A stretch of DNA of 64,000 nt, from assembly GCA_035946625.1 (NCBI GenBank), contig DASYZE010000066.1, positions 39,841 to 103,840 on the forward strand, given 5' to 3'. How positions within the stretch are numbered: position 1 is the first letter of the stretch; every line of letters begins with the position of its first letter. Origin of the DNA: DASYXZ01 sp035946625. Its GTDB lineage: Bacteria > Acidobacteriota > Terriglobia > UBA7540. A program made the translations under genes and the position numbers. Below are positions 43,824 to 54,185 of this stretch, in pieces. Under the pieces are notes generated by a model that made no database searches, had not been told where the DNA came from, and saw only the letters and a program-made list of their open reading frames with translations.

Positions 43824-44708
43824 ATGTTTGGAGCCATTGAGGCGGGCGGGACTAAATTTGTTTGCGCGGTTGGAAAAGGGCCCACGGACATTTATTCGAG
43901 GATCGAGTTTCCCACCACGTCGCCCGAGGATACCCTCAGCCATGTCATGGAGTATTTCGAAATACAAACCAGGCGCGAGCCACTGATGGCGATCGGCATC
44001 GGGTCATTCGGGCCAGTGGATCTGGACCCGTCCTCACCACGGTTTGGTTTCATCACCACCACCCCCAAGGCGGGCTGGCAAAACGTGGACCTGGCCGGGC
44101 CCATCCGCAAAGCTTTCAAAGTGCCCGTTGCTTTTGACACCGACGTGAACGCCGCCGCGCTTGGAGAGCATCGATGGGGCGCGGCACAGGGGCTCGACAC
44201 TTTTGTATACGTGACCGTAGGCACGGGCATTGGCGGCGGAGGATTGATGGACGGCCGATTGATGCACGGCGCGTTGCACCCGGAGATGGGGCACATGCTG
44301 ATTGCGCATGACTGGAAAGCCGATCCTTTTCCCGGGGTCTGTCCGTTTCACGGCGATTGCTGGGAGGGCCTGGCATCCGGCCCGGCGATGGAGGCGCGCT
44401 GGGGGATGAAGTCGGAGTTGCTCCTCCACGACCATCAGTCCTGGCAGCTCGAGGCCCACTACGTGGCGCTTGGGGTGGCCAATCTGATCTGTGTCCTCAG
44501 CCCGCAACGGATCATCTTGGGAGGCGGGGTGATGAAACAGACGGCGCTCTTCCCCGTAGTCCGGCGCAAAATCCTGGAACTCTTGAAGGGGTATATCCAA
44601 GCCGATAGAATCACCAAAGATATAGATAATTATGTGATGCCCCCGCAGCTCGGAGGTAATGCCGCGGTTTTGGGGGCGCTGGCTCTCGCCGAGAATGCCA
44701 TCCGGTGA
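43824..44708 (+). CDS. ROK-family fructokinase
   Basis: The 294-residue protein begins MFGAIEAGGTKFVCAVG (ATP phosphate 1). It contains GIGSFGPVDL, VAFDTDVNAAALGEHRWGAA with the catalytic Asp, TVGTGIGGG, and the fructokinase zinc site HPEMGHMLIAHD followed by CPFHGDCWEG. This fits the Bacillus-type ROK fructokinases rather than glucokinase or NagC repressors, because there is no HTH. It probably phosphorylates sugar brought in by the sugar porter 93 bp upstream. GGAGG lies about 11 nt before the ATG. Confidence 0.88.
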   Translation: MFGAIEAGGTKFVCAVGKGPTDIYSRIEFPTTSPEDTLSHVMEYFEIQTRREPLMAIGIGSFGPVDLDPSSPRFGFITTTPKAGWQNVDLAGPIRKAFKVPVAFDTDVNAAALGEHRWGAAQGLDTFVYVTVGTGIGGGGLMDGRLMHGALHPEMGHMLIAHDWKADPFPGVCPFHGDCWEGLASGPAMEARWGMKSELLLHDHQSWQLEAHYVALGVANLICVLSPQRIILGGGVMKQTALFPVVRRKILELLKGYIQADRITKDIDNYVMPPQLGGNAAVLGALALAENAIR

Positions 44709-44781
44709 TGAACCCCCAGCGGTCAAACGCTTGATGCTTGCGTCGCAGCGCGCTCCACCCCCGCTTCGATCCGCAACCTCC

Positions 44782-47346
44782 TCAGTAAACGATGTCGAGC
44801 GCGGTTTCCAGGGAGCGGTGCTGGAAGCCGACAAAATGGCCGAATATTGGGGAGGTCACATTGTTGAATACGTCGCGGGGGTTCAAGTGGTTGGTCAAGT
44901 TGAGGATGGTCAAGGCGCCGCGCAGCCGGTGTTTCCTGATCCACGGTAAGGGCAGGACAAATTCCTTCCCCAACTTCAAATCGAGGGCCAGAAAAACCGG
45001 AAGCCTTTGCGAGTTGGCCGCTCCCACATAATTCTGGAGCGTGTCGATGGGCGAATAAGGGAATCCCGAATGGACATCAAAAACAGGCCCCGCCTCAATG
45101 CCCCAAATGTGAGTCTGAAACCGGCCCATTGTGATCAGGCGGTTGGGAACATCCGAAGGCAGGACGCTGTAAACATCCGGGCGAATGACCGGTTGTTCAA
45201 AAGGGACGTAGAGCATGTCCAGAGTATTCAGATCGCCGCGCGCGAAGCTGTGGACATAGGACACGCTGACCTCCGAATTCTCGGTCACCACGACGCGGAG
45301 CGTCGATTCAAACTCCCGGTAGCGTGAGTTGCCCGAACCCGAGAGAAGGAGAGCACCCTCCGTGGGGGCGAGGGAAACCGGATTGACGATGAACCCGTGC
45401 AACGTCTGGCTGGAAAGGTAGGTTGTCCGCAGCACAACATTGGGGCGAAACTCATGGTCGGCTTCCAGGCTCCAGGTGAGGTTGTAGGGAGTGCTTTCCA
45501 AGTGAGAAGTGTTGAAGTCCATGACCGAGCCGAGGGCGGATTCACGCAGATACCCGTTGCGGAAAACCTCAGGCGGAGCCGTCAGGTTGCCCTGGGCATC
45601 GAAGAGGCTGACCGTGCGCGTGGGATTCTGCGTGAAACGGCCGGCGAGCAGAGGAGCGTTGTCAAAGAAAATACCCACGCCGGCGCGCAGCACTGTCTTG
45701 CCGGCGGTTCCGGGGGAATAGACCAAACCCACCCGCGGTGCGAGCGCGACGGGCCTTCCAATCGTATATGCGGAGTAACGCAATCCCCCATCCATCGCCA
45801 GATGATCGGTGATCGACCAATGATCCTGGGCGAAGGCGGAGATTTCCGTGTCGGCGGCCCCCAGCGAATCGCCCCCCGAAAAATCAATCCGTTCCGCCAG
45901 CGAGCCGTCCTCGCGCAGAATTCGAACCGGCTGGGAGCGGCTGATTCCCGAGTAATCCCGGTGGAGCATTTCCGCGCCCATCGTGAGCTCATGTCGGCCG
46001 TGCCAGGATTTTTGGGGCAACTGGAACGTCTGGGAAACTTCTTCCTGAGTGCTGGTGCGGTCGAATCGGTTGAAGAAGTTTCCACCCCACCCCTCCGGGG
46101 TCACCAGCATGTCTGCCGGGCCCTGGCCGTGAGCGTTGTTGTCGAAATTCGTAAATTCAAAAAGTGTGGTGGAGGCCATGCCGGAGTCGGAGAGGTAGCG
46201 GTCCTTTATCCCGAAGGAAAAACCATTTTGGCCGTAGTCGGACGAGGCGGTTTGAGGGATGAGCGTATCAATGTTGGCGAATTGCCGCCGCAGCGGAAAC
46301 ACGTTGGCGTTGGCTGTGATCAAGTGATGGGCCGAGGCGATATATTGGAAGCTGGTCAACGAATTCAGGTCTTGCGTTTTGATCAAATTTTTGGGCCAGG
46401 GCAGGCCCCGCACCGGCTGTTTGTCCATGTCGTAAGCCAGAGCCTCGGAAAAATTCAGCCGGTTGGCCACCAGCGGTCCGGTCAGATAAAGGCGGGGATT
46501 GTAGTCGGCGATGCCAGACATCGTTCCCGCCTCGATCATCGGATTGGGCGTGAGGTCCTGCAACTCATACTTCCAGGTGTCAGAAGGAGACCGCAATTGG
46601 ATGCTGGTGAGGCCGCCCGAGAAACCCCGGTTCTCGGCCTGATAACTGGTCTTATAAACCTGCAAGGATTCAATGGCCACCCACGGAACATCAATGGAAA
46701 AACTGCCGGTGATCGGGTCGGCGGTGGTGGCGGAATCCACTTGAAGCAGGCTCTGGCCCTCCGCCACGCCCTTGATATTGATTTTGCCATCGGGCGTGCG
46801 GATCACTCCCGGAATCACCGGTAAGGCCGCCTTGAATTTCTGTTCGGCCAGAGGCAGCGTCTGGAGCTGGGTGGCTTTGAGTTGTGCGGGCGGGGCAACA
46901 CTTTGTGAAGAAACTTCGGGAGCTTTTTCATGCACCTCCACGGTCTGGCGGAGCACAATTTTTCCCGTCAGAACGAAGTCCAATTCCGATGGCAGATTTT
47001 CGTTGACTTGCAGGCCGGCTTTGAACACGGGCTCGTAGCCCACGGCCGCACACGCGATGTCATAGGCGCCCGGCAGCAATCCTTCAATTTGAAATTCACC
47101 TTTCCAATCCGAATTGCGTGACAGTCCTTCCGTGGACAACAATCCGCCCTTGATTTTGCAAAGCGCGTCGTGGATGGGCTGGTTTTGTTCGTTCACCACC
47201 TTGCCTTTGAGGGTGTAGGTTTCTGTCGCTGGCGAACCCAAAGCCATGATTGCTGAGGAGATGATTGCGACCAAAAGGAGCGAAAGCTGGTGGCCCCGGT
47301 CCGGGAAAAGTTTCATAGGCGAGCGGAAGCGGAGATCATTGATCAA
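44782..47346 (-). CDS. TonB-dependent receptor with carboxypeptidase-regulatory domain (short form)
   Basis: The 854-residue protein has a signal sequence (LSLLLVAIISSAIMALGS), an N-terminal carboxypeptidase-regulatory-like domain at about 40-130 (LKGKVVNEQNQPIHDALCKI), a plug-like region (about 150-260; ILQVDSATTADPITGSFSID) and a beta-barrel to the C-terminal aromatic end (ALDIVY). This is the Oar/SusC-like class abundant in Acidobacteria, importing glycans or peptides with TonB. The start is TTG at 47346 with GGGGGAAT upstream; an ATG at 47316 is possible. Confidence 0.85.
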   Translation of the reverse strand: MINDLRFRSPMKLFPDRGHQLSLLLVAIISSAIMALGSPATETYTLKGKVVNEQNQPIHDALCKIKGGLLSTEGLSRNSDWKGEFQIEGLLPGAYDIACAAVGYEPVFKAGLQVNENLPSELDFVLTGKIVLRQTVEVHEKAPEVSSQSVAPPAQLKATQLQTLPLAEQKFKAALPVIPGVIRTPDGKINIKGVAEGQSLLQVDSATTADPITGSFSIDVPWVAIESLQVYKTSYQAENRGFSGGLTSIQLRSPSDTWKYELQDLTPNPMIEAGTMSGIADYNPRLYLTGPLVANRLNFSEALAYDMDKQPVRGLPWPKNLIKTQDLNSLTSFQYIASAHHLITANANVFPLRRQFANIDTLIPQTASSDYGQNGFSFGIKDRYLSDSGMASTTLFEFTNFDNNAHGQGPADMLVTPEGWGGNFFNRFDRTSTQEEVSQTFQLPQKSWHGRHELTMGAEMLHRDYSGISRSQPVRILREDGSLAERIDFSGGDSLGAADTEISAFAQDHWSITDHLAMDGGLRYSAYTIGRPVALAPRVGLVYSPGTAGKTVLRAGVGIFFDNAPLLAGRFTQNPTRTVSLFDAQGNLTAPPEVFRNGYLRESALGSVMDFNTSHLESTPYNLTWSLEADHEFRPNVVLRTTYLSSQTLHGFIVNPVSLAPTEGALLLSGSGNSRYREFESTLRVVVTENSEVSVSYVHSFARGDLNTLDMLYVPFEQPVIRPDVYSVLPSDVPNRLITMGRFQTHIWGIEAGPVFDVHSGFPYSPIDTLQNYVGAANSQRLPVFLALDLKLGKEFVLPLPWIRKHRLRGALTILNLTNHLNPRDVFNNVTSPIFGHFVGFQHRSLETALDIVY

Positions 47347-47502
47347 TATTCCCCCTATTCATCGTACACCCTTTTTGCCTGGGTGATGCAGACACACGAT
47401 GATGGATTACACGGGCCGTCGGCCCATGAAAGGATAAGTCAAGCCACGGCCGGTGTGGCTTCCTTAACTTATGGGCGCGCCAGTGTGGCGCCCGGTTCCA
47501 GC

Positions 47503-50500
47503 TCACCACATCAATCTGAATCCGAACTGGATTTCGCGCGGGTCGCCCGGCCCTCCGGAAGCAAGGCCGGCGACGGGGCGGAGCGTATTGAAAATCTGAC
47601 CGAAGCTGGGGGACGCCAAATCACGTTGGGGAATGTCAAAGTTAGCTCGATTCAAGAGGTTGAAAATCTCGGTGCGAAACTCCAGGGAGGTGGACTCGGA
47701 AAAGCGGAAGTTTCTGATTACGGAAAAGTCCCAACTGCAAAGCCCGGGGCCGGTCAAGATGTTCCGTCCCGCGTTGCCAAAGGTGTAAGGCGCGGGAGCC
47801 GAGAAAGCGGAGGTCAGCAAGAATTGGTTGGGGGTTTTGGTGGCCGGATAAAAACTACTGCCGGTAAGATTGGGGCGGTCCGTCGGATTACCCGTACCAA
47901 TCACGGCTTGCTCGTCGGCGTGGCTCAAGTCGCCGCTGACCTGCGGCGTAAACGGGCCACCCGATTGCGCGGTGAACACGCCGGACAACTCCCAGTCTTT
48001 AATCAAGTAGTTCAGGTTCGGGTCGCTGGCCTGCCACATCGTTTTCCCAACAGGTAATTGATAAACATAAGCCAAAGAGAGCCGGTGGCGATAATCAAAG
48101 TCCGAGCGCGCTTTCTCTGCCGCCAGGTTCATGGAATTCTGGGGAAAATTCTGGTCGCGGCTGGTGGTGAATTCGCTGGAGTTCGTGTCAATCGACTTGG
48201 AATAAGTGTAGGCGCCTAGGAAGGACAATCCTCTGGCATAGTGCCTTTCCATTTTCACCTGCAAGGCGTGATAGATGGACTTGCCGTTCGATTGCGTGTA
48301 CGAGAATCCGGAAAGATAAGGGTAGAGGCTGGGGCATGCCCCGGTGGGACTGGCCAGGCAAGCGGCCGGGTTCGAGTTGTTGGGCTGGTTGGGATCCGTT
48401 TCAAAAGGCAGGCGCAGGCCGCGCGTGCCTACGTAGCCTATATCCAGCACCCAAGAGGTGAACAGTTGCCGCTGCACGTCCAGATTCCATTCGTGCACCA
48501 TGCCGTCCTGAAAGTCGAGTTGAAACGGGCTGAGCGTGGGGTAGAAAGGCCCCACCACACCCGCAAGGGCATTGCTAATCACGGCTCCCGACCCCACGGG
48601 GAAGGCACCACTCTCGATGTAGGGCAGCGCCGCGCCAATGTTACCGGCACTGATCCTGACAAACGGCGGATTGGCGGACTTCAGGAAGAAGACGTCGCCG
48701 AAAGTCTGATTATAAAAAATACCGTAACCACCCCGGATCACCGTAGCCGTGTTGTTGAACGGCTGCCAGGCGAAGCCAAAACGCGGGGCAAAGTCATCCT
48801 TGTCGGGTTGTTGAAGTGAACGATTCTCCCCGCTCCCGCCCAAAGACGTTGTACCCACGGGCACAAACAGGCCCGTGGTAGGGTCGAGATTTTCCAGCGT
48901 CACGGATTTCGAGCCGGCCACCATCACCTCACCCTGGTTGAAGTTAAAGTTGGCAAATCGGTTGTACTTGTCGGTGGTCAGCCCCTTGTATTCATAGCGT
49001 AAACCGTAACTCAGGGTCAGGTTCGGCCGGACGCGCCACGCGTCCTGCCCGAAGAAATCGTATTCGCCCAAGTGGCCGGAAATGGATTGTTGGAAACCAC
49101 CCAGCCAATCAGTGGGCAGGCCGAGCAGAGAATCCGCCACCGAGTTACCCAGAACACAGGTGGGGGAAACGCACCCGAAGGCCTGCGCAGCCTGGGGCGG
49201 AAGCTGCCCCAGCCCTCCGCTGACCAGGCCGGTGAAATCAAATTGGCCGCGAAGCAGGGAATCGATGGAGAAGTTACCGCGTTCGACGCTGCGTAGGTCC
49301 GTCCCGAAGGCCAGGGCATGATTGCCGCGGACCTCAGTCACCGTGTCAGCAAGTTGAAAAGTATTTACCGCGCCCGACTGGGGGTCGGTTGTGCCTGCGC
49401 CCAAACCATCGTAAGAAGCAAAATTAAGTTCGGGATACCCAATGTGCTTGGCGCTGGCGCTGGGAAGACCCTGCAGGCCCAATTGCTGCGCAATAGGGTT
49501 CCCTTGGTCCTCGTTGTCATCACGGATTTGCCAGCGGTTGTAACCGAATTTCAATTCGTTGATGACGGTGGGATTGAATTCGTGAGTCCAATCGATTCCG
49601 GCCATCTGGTTTTGGTCGTGGGTGAAAGTTCCGAAGCCCGGTATATTCGTGCTGGCGGCGCGGGAACTGGTGTTCGAGGGGAGGAATTGATAATCCCCAT
49701 TCAGGCTGTAGCGGAAGAAAAGATTGTTCTTCTCACCCCAGCGATGGTCCACGCGGCCAAAAAAATCATTGAAGTTGATTTTGCGATTGACCGAAGCAAT
49801 GAAGTTGGGGCTGCCGCAAGCGGCCCCGGATATATTGGGTAAAGGATATAGATTCACCATGGCCTGGCCCACGGGGTCGGCTGCCGGAAGTACCTGGTTG
49901 ATGTTGGTGAAGGGCTGAATCACGCCCTGGGTGAGGGCAAGCGGGTTGATCAAAAGCGTTTGAACCGTGCAATCGGGGGCCATCAAGTCAGAAAAATCAC
50001 CACCGCGCTCGGCCAGGGTTGGAACGCGAGCGCGATTAAAGAAGGAGCGATTCTCGCGCAACAACTCAAAGGCGGAAAAGAAGAACGTGCGGTTGTGACC
50101 GTCATAAACCCCGGGGAGGACGACGGGCCCGCCCGCCGTGGCTCCAAACTGGTTGCGATGAAAGGGTGGGACGGTGGGGTCAAAAAAATTGCGGGTGTCG
50201 AGCGCGCTGTTGCGGAAGAATTCGTAGGCTTCACCGTGCAGCGTGTTGCCGCCCGACTTGGTGACGATATTCATTTGCGTGCCGGCGTGGGCGCCGAACT
50301 TGGCGTCATAGACGCCGGTTTCCATGCGCATTTCCTGCACCGATCCCAAGGGCGGCGCCACCGTGAACTGACCCACTCCGATGGCCGTATCGTCCAGGCC
50401 ATCGAGCCAGTAAGAATTCATGGAATCGCGCATGCCGTTGACGTTGATGGCTCCGCCTCGGTCGCTGATTCTTGATCCCGATGTTCCGGGAACCACGCCG

Positions 50501-50991
50501 GGAACAAGCAAAGTCAGCTCCAGAAAGTGGCGGCCGTTGGTAGGGATCTCCTCCACTTTTGTTTGCTCAAGGGTTGTGCCCACGGAAGAAGTTTGAGTTT
50601 CAAGAACCGGGGCGCCGGCGTTTACGTTTACGGTGGTGGACTGCGCACCGACCTTCAATTGGAAGTCGACCTTCAAGTGCTGGTTTACGGTAAGCTCCAG
50701 AGAGCTACGGTCGGCCCTCTCAAAACCTTGTTTCTCCGCAGTAAGCCGATATAGTCCCGGAGGGAGCAGGGTGATGTCATAGCTTCCATCATCCAAAGTG
50801 GTTGTGCTGCGGCGGAACCCGTTGTTCTGCTCGACGGCGGTGACCACGACACCCGATATCACTCCTCCTGTGGAGTCTGTGACCAATCCGGTGATGCTGG
50901 CTTGGAATGTCTGTCCGAAGGACGTATTGTTTCCTTCGACAAGAATAAAAAAGACGAGGAAATAACCGAGCAAGCATTTCATCCTTCTCAT
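47503..50991 (-). CDS. TonB-dependent receptor, Oar-like, long form
   Basis: Start ATG 50991 (AAGGAG 9 nt upstream) gives 1162 residues. Signal (MKCLLGYFLVFFILVEGN), carboxypeptidase-regulatory domain (ASITGLVTDSTGGVISGVVV to FQLKVGAQSTTVNV), plug (ILPTNGRHFLELTLLVPGVVP-like segment and GGAINVNGMRDSMNSYWLDG), and a long beta-barrel with the terminal aromatic residue of FGFRLMW. It is a classic Oar-type outer-membrane receptor of Acidobacteria, ending head-to-tail with the short-form receptor. Ligand unknown. Confidence 0.88.
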   Translation of the reverse strand: MRRMKCLLGYFLVFFILVEGNNTSFGQTFQASITGLVTDSTGGVISGVVVTAVEQNNGFRRSTTTLDDGSYDITLLPPGLYRLTAEKQGFERADRSSLELTVNQHLKVDFQLKVGAQSTTVNVNAGAPVLETQTSSVGTTLEQTKVEEIPTNGRHFLELTLLVPGVVPGTSGSRISDRGGAINVNGMRDSMNSYWLDGLDDTAIGVGQFTVAPPLGSVQEMRMETGVYDAKFGAHAGTQMNIVTKSGGNTLHGEAYEFFRNSALDTRNFFDPTVPPFHRNQFGATAGGPVVLPGVYDGHNRTFFFSAFELLRENRSFFNRARVPTLAERGGDFSDLMAPDCTVQTLLINPLALTQGVIQPFTNINQVLPAADPVGQAMVNLYPLPNISGAACGSPNFIASVNRKINFNDFFGRVDHRWGEKNNLFFRYSLNGDYQFLPSNTSSRAASTNIPGFGTFTHDQNQMAGIDWTHEFNPTVINELKFGYNRWQIRDDNEDQGNPIAQQLGLQGLPSASAKHIGYPELNFASYDGLGAGTTDPQSGAVNTFQLADTVTEVRGNHALAFGTDLRSVERGNFSIDSLLRGQFDFTGLVSGGLGQLPPQAAQAFGCVSPTCVLGNSVADSLLGLPTDWLGGFQQSISGHLGEYDFFGQDAWRVRPNLTLSYGLRYEYKGLTTDKYNRFANFNFNQGEVMVAGSKSVTLENLDPTTGLFVPVGTTSLGGSGENRSLQQPDKDDFAPRFGFAWQPFNNTATVIRGGYGIFYNQTFGDVFFLKSANPPFVRISAGNIGAALPYIESGAFPVGSGAVISNALAGVVGPFYPTLSPFQLDFQDGMVHEWNLDVQRQLFTSWVLDIGYVGTRGLRLPFETDPNQPNNSNPAACLASPTGACPSLYPYLSGFSYTQSNGKSIYHALQVKMERHYARGLSFLGAYTYSKSIDTNSSEFTTSRDQNFPQNSMNLAAEKARSDFDYRHRLSLAYVYQLPVGKTMWQASDPNLNYLIKDWELSGVFTAQSGGPFTPQVSGDLSHADEQAVIGTGNPTDRPNLTGSSFYPATKTPNQFLLTSAFSAPAPYTFGNAGRNILTGPGLCSWDFSVIRNFRFSESTSLEFRTEIFNLLNRANFDIPQRDLASPSFGQIFNTLRPVAGLASGGPGDPREIQFGFRLMW

Positions 50992-51275
50992 ATGGAAAGT
51001 CTCCTTGATCTCTATCACTGGTTTCAGATGTCCCAGGCACGCACCAGGTTCCAAGAATTCACCATGATCTAAGGATTCAATGTTTTATTTCGACTCCCGG
51101 TCTCCAATTTCAAAGCGCCCACCTCCGGTTAGTTTACACCAAATTTCAGACGCAAGAGGAAAGTCGCGCGGCTTGGGGTCGGTTCCGTGGTTGGAATCCC
51201 TCCCGTCGTTGAAGGTGGGCGGCCCTGGGAGAGCGGGCATCCCGATGGCCGCGGAAATCCCGGAGGGCATGCCAT

Positions 51276-52640
51276 TTACTTCGGCGCCAGAGTTGCAGCC
51301 TGCCCAAGGTCGGAGAGGGCCCAACCCTTTTCCCCCTGCCCTGATGGAGGACTCTGTGATGCGCTTTCTTCGCTCCTGGATTCATCCTCAAGCTCATTCA
51401 ATTCGCGCTGGACTTTCCGCCATCGCCTGGGACGCTTTTGCAGGGCATTTTCCGCCGGGTCGTTGTAAAACCTTAATAAGTTGTCTCGAAGCTCCGGGTT
51501 GAGGCCGGCAAAATGCCCGCGTTCGAGTTGATTCAACAGTTGAGCATAGGCCAGGTCGCAGTGGAGGTACTCACCGGCCTGGGAGGGCCGGCCGGTATCC
51601 AGATTCACGTTGGCGGGCGAAAATCCGCCCGAGTTCAATGCCCTTAAAAGTAAATCGTAATTCAGGATGGTCGCCCTCAAGCTCTCGGCGAAAAGGCGTT
51701 CCGTTTGCACTGTGGGAGCATGGAAGTCAAACGAATTGAGGAGGCCGAATTTTGGAATCAGTCTGAAAAAAAAAGCCGTGAGTTTTTCCACGGGTCCCGG
51801 CCGGGTGTATTTCCCCCGCCAAGCTAGGTAGCTTTTTCGCGAGAGGTGATACATCTTTTGGTGGTCCACTCCCGAAGCAAGATTTTCAAGTTCGCGGCGC
51901 CGGAGCGCCCAGGCCACTTCGGTCATCTCCGGGATAAATTGTGACGCCAACTTACGGTACATGTACAGGGTCAAATCGACGTTCAAGAACTCATCGGAAA
52001 ATTCCAAGCCGTAGGTCTTTTTGAAGGCGCGCTCGAGCAGCGGTTTTGCCACTTTAAACCCGACCCAGTCGCGATAGGTCTGGGGCGCGTTGTGCATGGC
52101 CACTACTTCCAGCACGTCGTAGCCGAACTCGGTCAGTACGTGCGCCTCCGGATCCTGTTCCCAGGTCATGCGGTTCCCGTATTTATTGCGCATTTTAGGG
52201 TAAAGGAGCGGGACGGCGCGATTCACGGCAATGTCGTGACCCTGATTGTCAGCAACATAGTGCGACAACGCTCCCAGGGCGAAGGCAAACTCGTTCAAGT
52301 CTCCCGATTCGGCCAGCAGGGCGCTTACAAAATCGCCGCTTCTGACGTAGTGTGCGAGGTGGCTGAAAAATCGGCTCCCAAAAGGGTAGTACCCCATGTC
52401 CTGAATCACGCAGCCACCGTAGGCATAAGCGTGAGCTTCGCGTAATTGCTCCGCTGTGGCGCCGGGAAATCGCCGCGAAAGGGACGCTTTGATCAGCCCA
52501 TCCCACTCGGCGTCAATGATGGCTTCGTGAGTCAGAATCGAGTAACCGAAGGATGCGGGCGTGGAGCAAAACGCAAATAGGAGAAACAGGACAACGGTGA
52601 ATATCCTCGAACGCGCCGTCGCTGGGAGTCTCTCCATCAT
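51276..52640 (-). CDS. Zinc-dependent phospholipase C-like secreted protein
   Basis: The 454-residue product starts at ATG 52640 with a signal peptide (RIFTVVLFLLFAFCSTPASF). It reads GYSILTHEAIIDAEWDG, HAYAYGGCVIQDMGYYPFG, FSHLAHYVRSGDF and GALSHYVADNQGHD, the His/Asp-rich set of the zinc-dependent PLC / P1 nuclease superfamily. The C-terminus (REPENLEDESRSEESASQS-like) is disordered. It may hydrolyse phospholipids or nucleic acids in the periplasm. The frame is open further upstream (to 52841) without domain. Confidence 0.75.
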   Translation of the reverse strand: MMERLPATARSRIFTVVLFLLFAFCSTPASFGYSILTHEAIIDAEWDGLIKASLSRRFPGATAEQLREAHAYAYGGCVIQDMGYYPFGSRFFSHLAHYVRSGDFVSALLAESGDLNEFAFALGALSHYVADNQGHDIAVNRAVPLLYPKMRNKYGNRMTWEQDPEAHVLTEFGYDVLEVVAMHNAPQTYRDWVGFKVAKPLLERAFKKTYGLEFSDEFLNVDLTLYMYRKLASQFIPEMTEVAWALRRRELENLASGVDHQKMYHLSRKSYLAWRGKYTRPGPVEKLTAFFFRLIPKFGLLNSFDFHAPTVQTERLFAESLRATILNYDLLLRALNSGGFSPANVNLDTGRPSQAGEYLHCDLAYAQLLNQLERGHFAGLNPELRDNLLRFYNDPAENALQKRPRRWRKVQRELNELEDESRSEESASQSPPSGQGEKGWALSDLGQAATLAPK

Positions 52641-52843
52641 CGCTTCAGGATATTGACCTTGTCTCCGGCGAAATTCAAGTTTCCATTTCGGCGAGCCCTG
52701 ACCCACCGTCGCCCCCCAACCGCAGTCCGTACAATTCCCCAGCGGATTGGCGGTCGATGAAATCCGGCTGACCTGCTTTTGGAAAGGGCGGGTAGATGAA
52801 AAAGCGCGACTGGAGGCTCGCACCATTTGGGCGGGGGCCAAAC

Positions 52844-53950
52844 CTAAGTCTCTCGAAATTTGGCGGACTTCAGAGTTTTGCGAATTTCGACCGCGATCAA
52901 ATCGCCCATGCGCGAAGTGCTGACCGGACGCTTGCGGCCGGGCATTTCCGAAGTGCGCGCGCCGCGCTTCAGCACTTTTTCGATGGCGGACTCAAAGGCC
53001 GCGGCCACGTTCTCCATGCGGAACGAATAACGCAGCATCAGGGCGGCGGAAGCAATGGCGGCCACCGGGTTGGCGCGATTGCGCCCGGCAATATCGGGCG
53101 CGCTGCCGTGCACGGGCTCGTAGAGCGCGTAGCGTTCGCCCAGGCTCGCCGAAGGAAGCAGTCCGATGCTTCCGGTCAGCATGGCGGCTTCGTCGCTTAG
53201 AATGTCGCCAAAGAGATTATTGGTCAGGATCACATCAAAGCAGGTGGGTTTTTCAATCAGGCGCATGGCGCAGCTATCCACGTAAATATGCTGGAGCTCG
53301 ACGTCGGTGTAGGAGCGCGCGATGCGCGTGACCACTTCACGCCAGAGGCGCGAGGTTTCCAGCACGTTGGCTTTGTCCACCGAGGTCACTTTCTTGCGGC
53401 GCGTTCTGGCCAACTGAAAGGCGCGATGCGCCACGCGCTCCACTTCGTGCTCGCGATAAATTTCCGTGTTGATGCCCATGCGCTCGCCGTTTTTGGCAAA
53501 GATGCCGCGCGGGTTCCCGAAGTATATTCCGCCCATCAACTCGCGCACAATCACCAGGTCCGTGCCGCGGACCAATTCTGTTTTGAGCGCGGAAAGTCCG
53601 GCCAGCGAATCCAGCACTTTGGCTGGGCGCAGGTTCACGTACAATCCCATTCTTTGACGAAGCTGGAGAAGTCCCTGTTCCGGACGAATTTCCGGCCGCT
53701 TCGAATCCCATTGCGGGCCGCCCACGGCGCCCATCAGAATGGCGTCAGAATTGTTACAGATGGCGATGGTTTCGGCGGGCAGAGGCACGGCCGTGGCGTC
53801 CACCGCACTTCCGCCGATCAGTCCGGACTGAAATCGGAAAGTGGGGCCGCGAACCTCTTCAATCGTTTTGAGCGCCTTGACGGCTTCGGCCGTAACTTCA
53901 GGACCAATTCCGTCCCCCGGCAAAAGCGCCACTCTAAATAGCCCTTGCAT
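52844..53950 (-). CDS. leuB: 3-isopropylmalate dehydrogenase
   Basis: The 368-residue protein has the isocitrate/isopropylmalate dehydrogenase motifs: VALLPGDGIGPEVTAEAV, the Arg-rich substrate loop LRQRMGLYVNLRPAKV, ELMGGIYFG and VILTNNLFGDILSDEAAMLTGSIGLLPSAS. It oxidises 3-isopropylmalate to 2-oxoisocaproate in leucine synthesis. leuA is 235 bp upstream on the same strand, and leuC/leuD are not in this window. The C-terminal extension (ISEMPGRKRPVSTSRMGD) is normal. Confidence 0.95.
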   Translation of the reverse strand: MQGLFRVALLPGDGIGPEVTAEAVKALKTIEEVRGPTFRFQSGLIGGSAVDATAVPLPAETIAICNNSDAILMGAVGGPQWDSKRPEIRPEQGLLQLRQRMGLYVNLRPAKVLDSLAGLSALKTELVRGTDLVIVRELMGGIYFGNPRGIFAKNGERMGINTEIYREHEVERVAHRAFQLARTRRKKVTSVDKANVLETSRLWREVVTRIARSYTDVELQHIYVDSCAMRLIEKPTCFDVILTNNLFGDILSDEAAMLTGSIGLLPSASLGERYALYEPVHGSAPDIAGRNRANPVAAIASAALMLRYSFRMENVAAAFESAIEKVLKRGARTSEMPGRKRPVSTSRMGDLIAVEIRKTLKSAKFRET

Positions 53951-54185
53951 TATCTATAATCTACGGGATTTGGTTGGAAAAAATCAAGCTCTTTCTGTGG
54001 AAAATATGTGAATCATGGCTGGAAAGTACAATGGGAGCATGTTTTTTCCCAAAATAAACAATAAGTCATGTATTTTCATTTATTTGAATTAGGTGAGGGC
54101 GCGACAAGCCAGAACTTAAACTACTAAAAACAAACGGCTTAAACAAATGAAGCTCGCGGCTGATTCGCCATTTAAATTAGCTTGA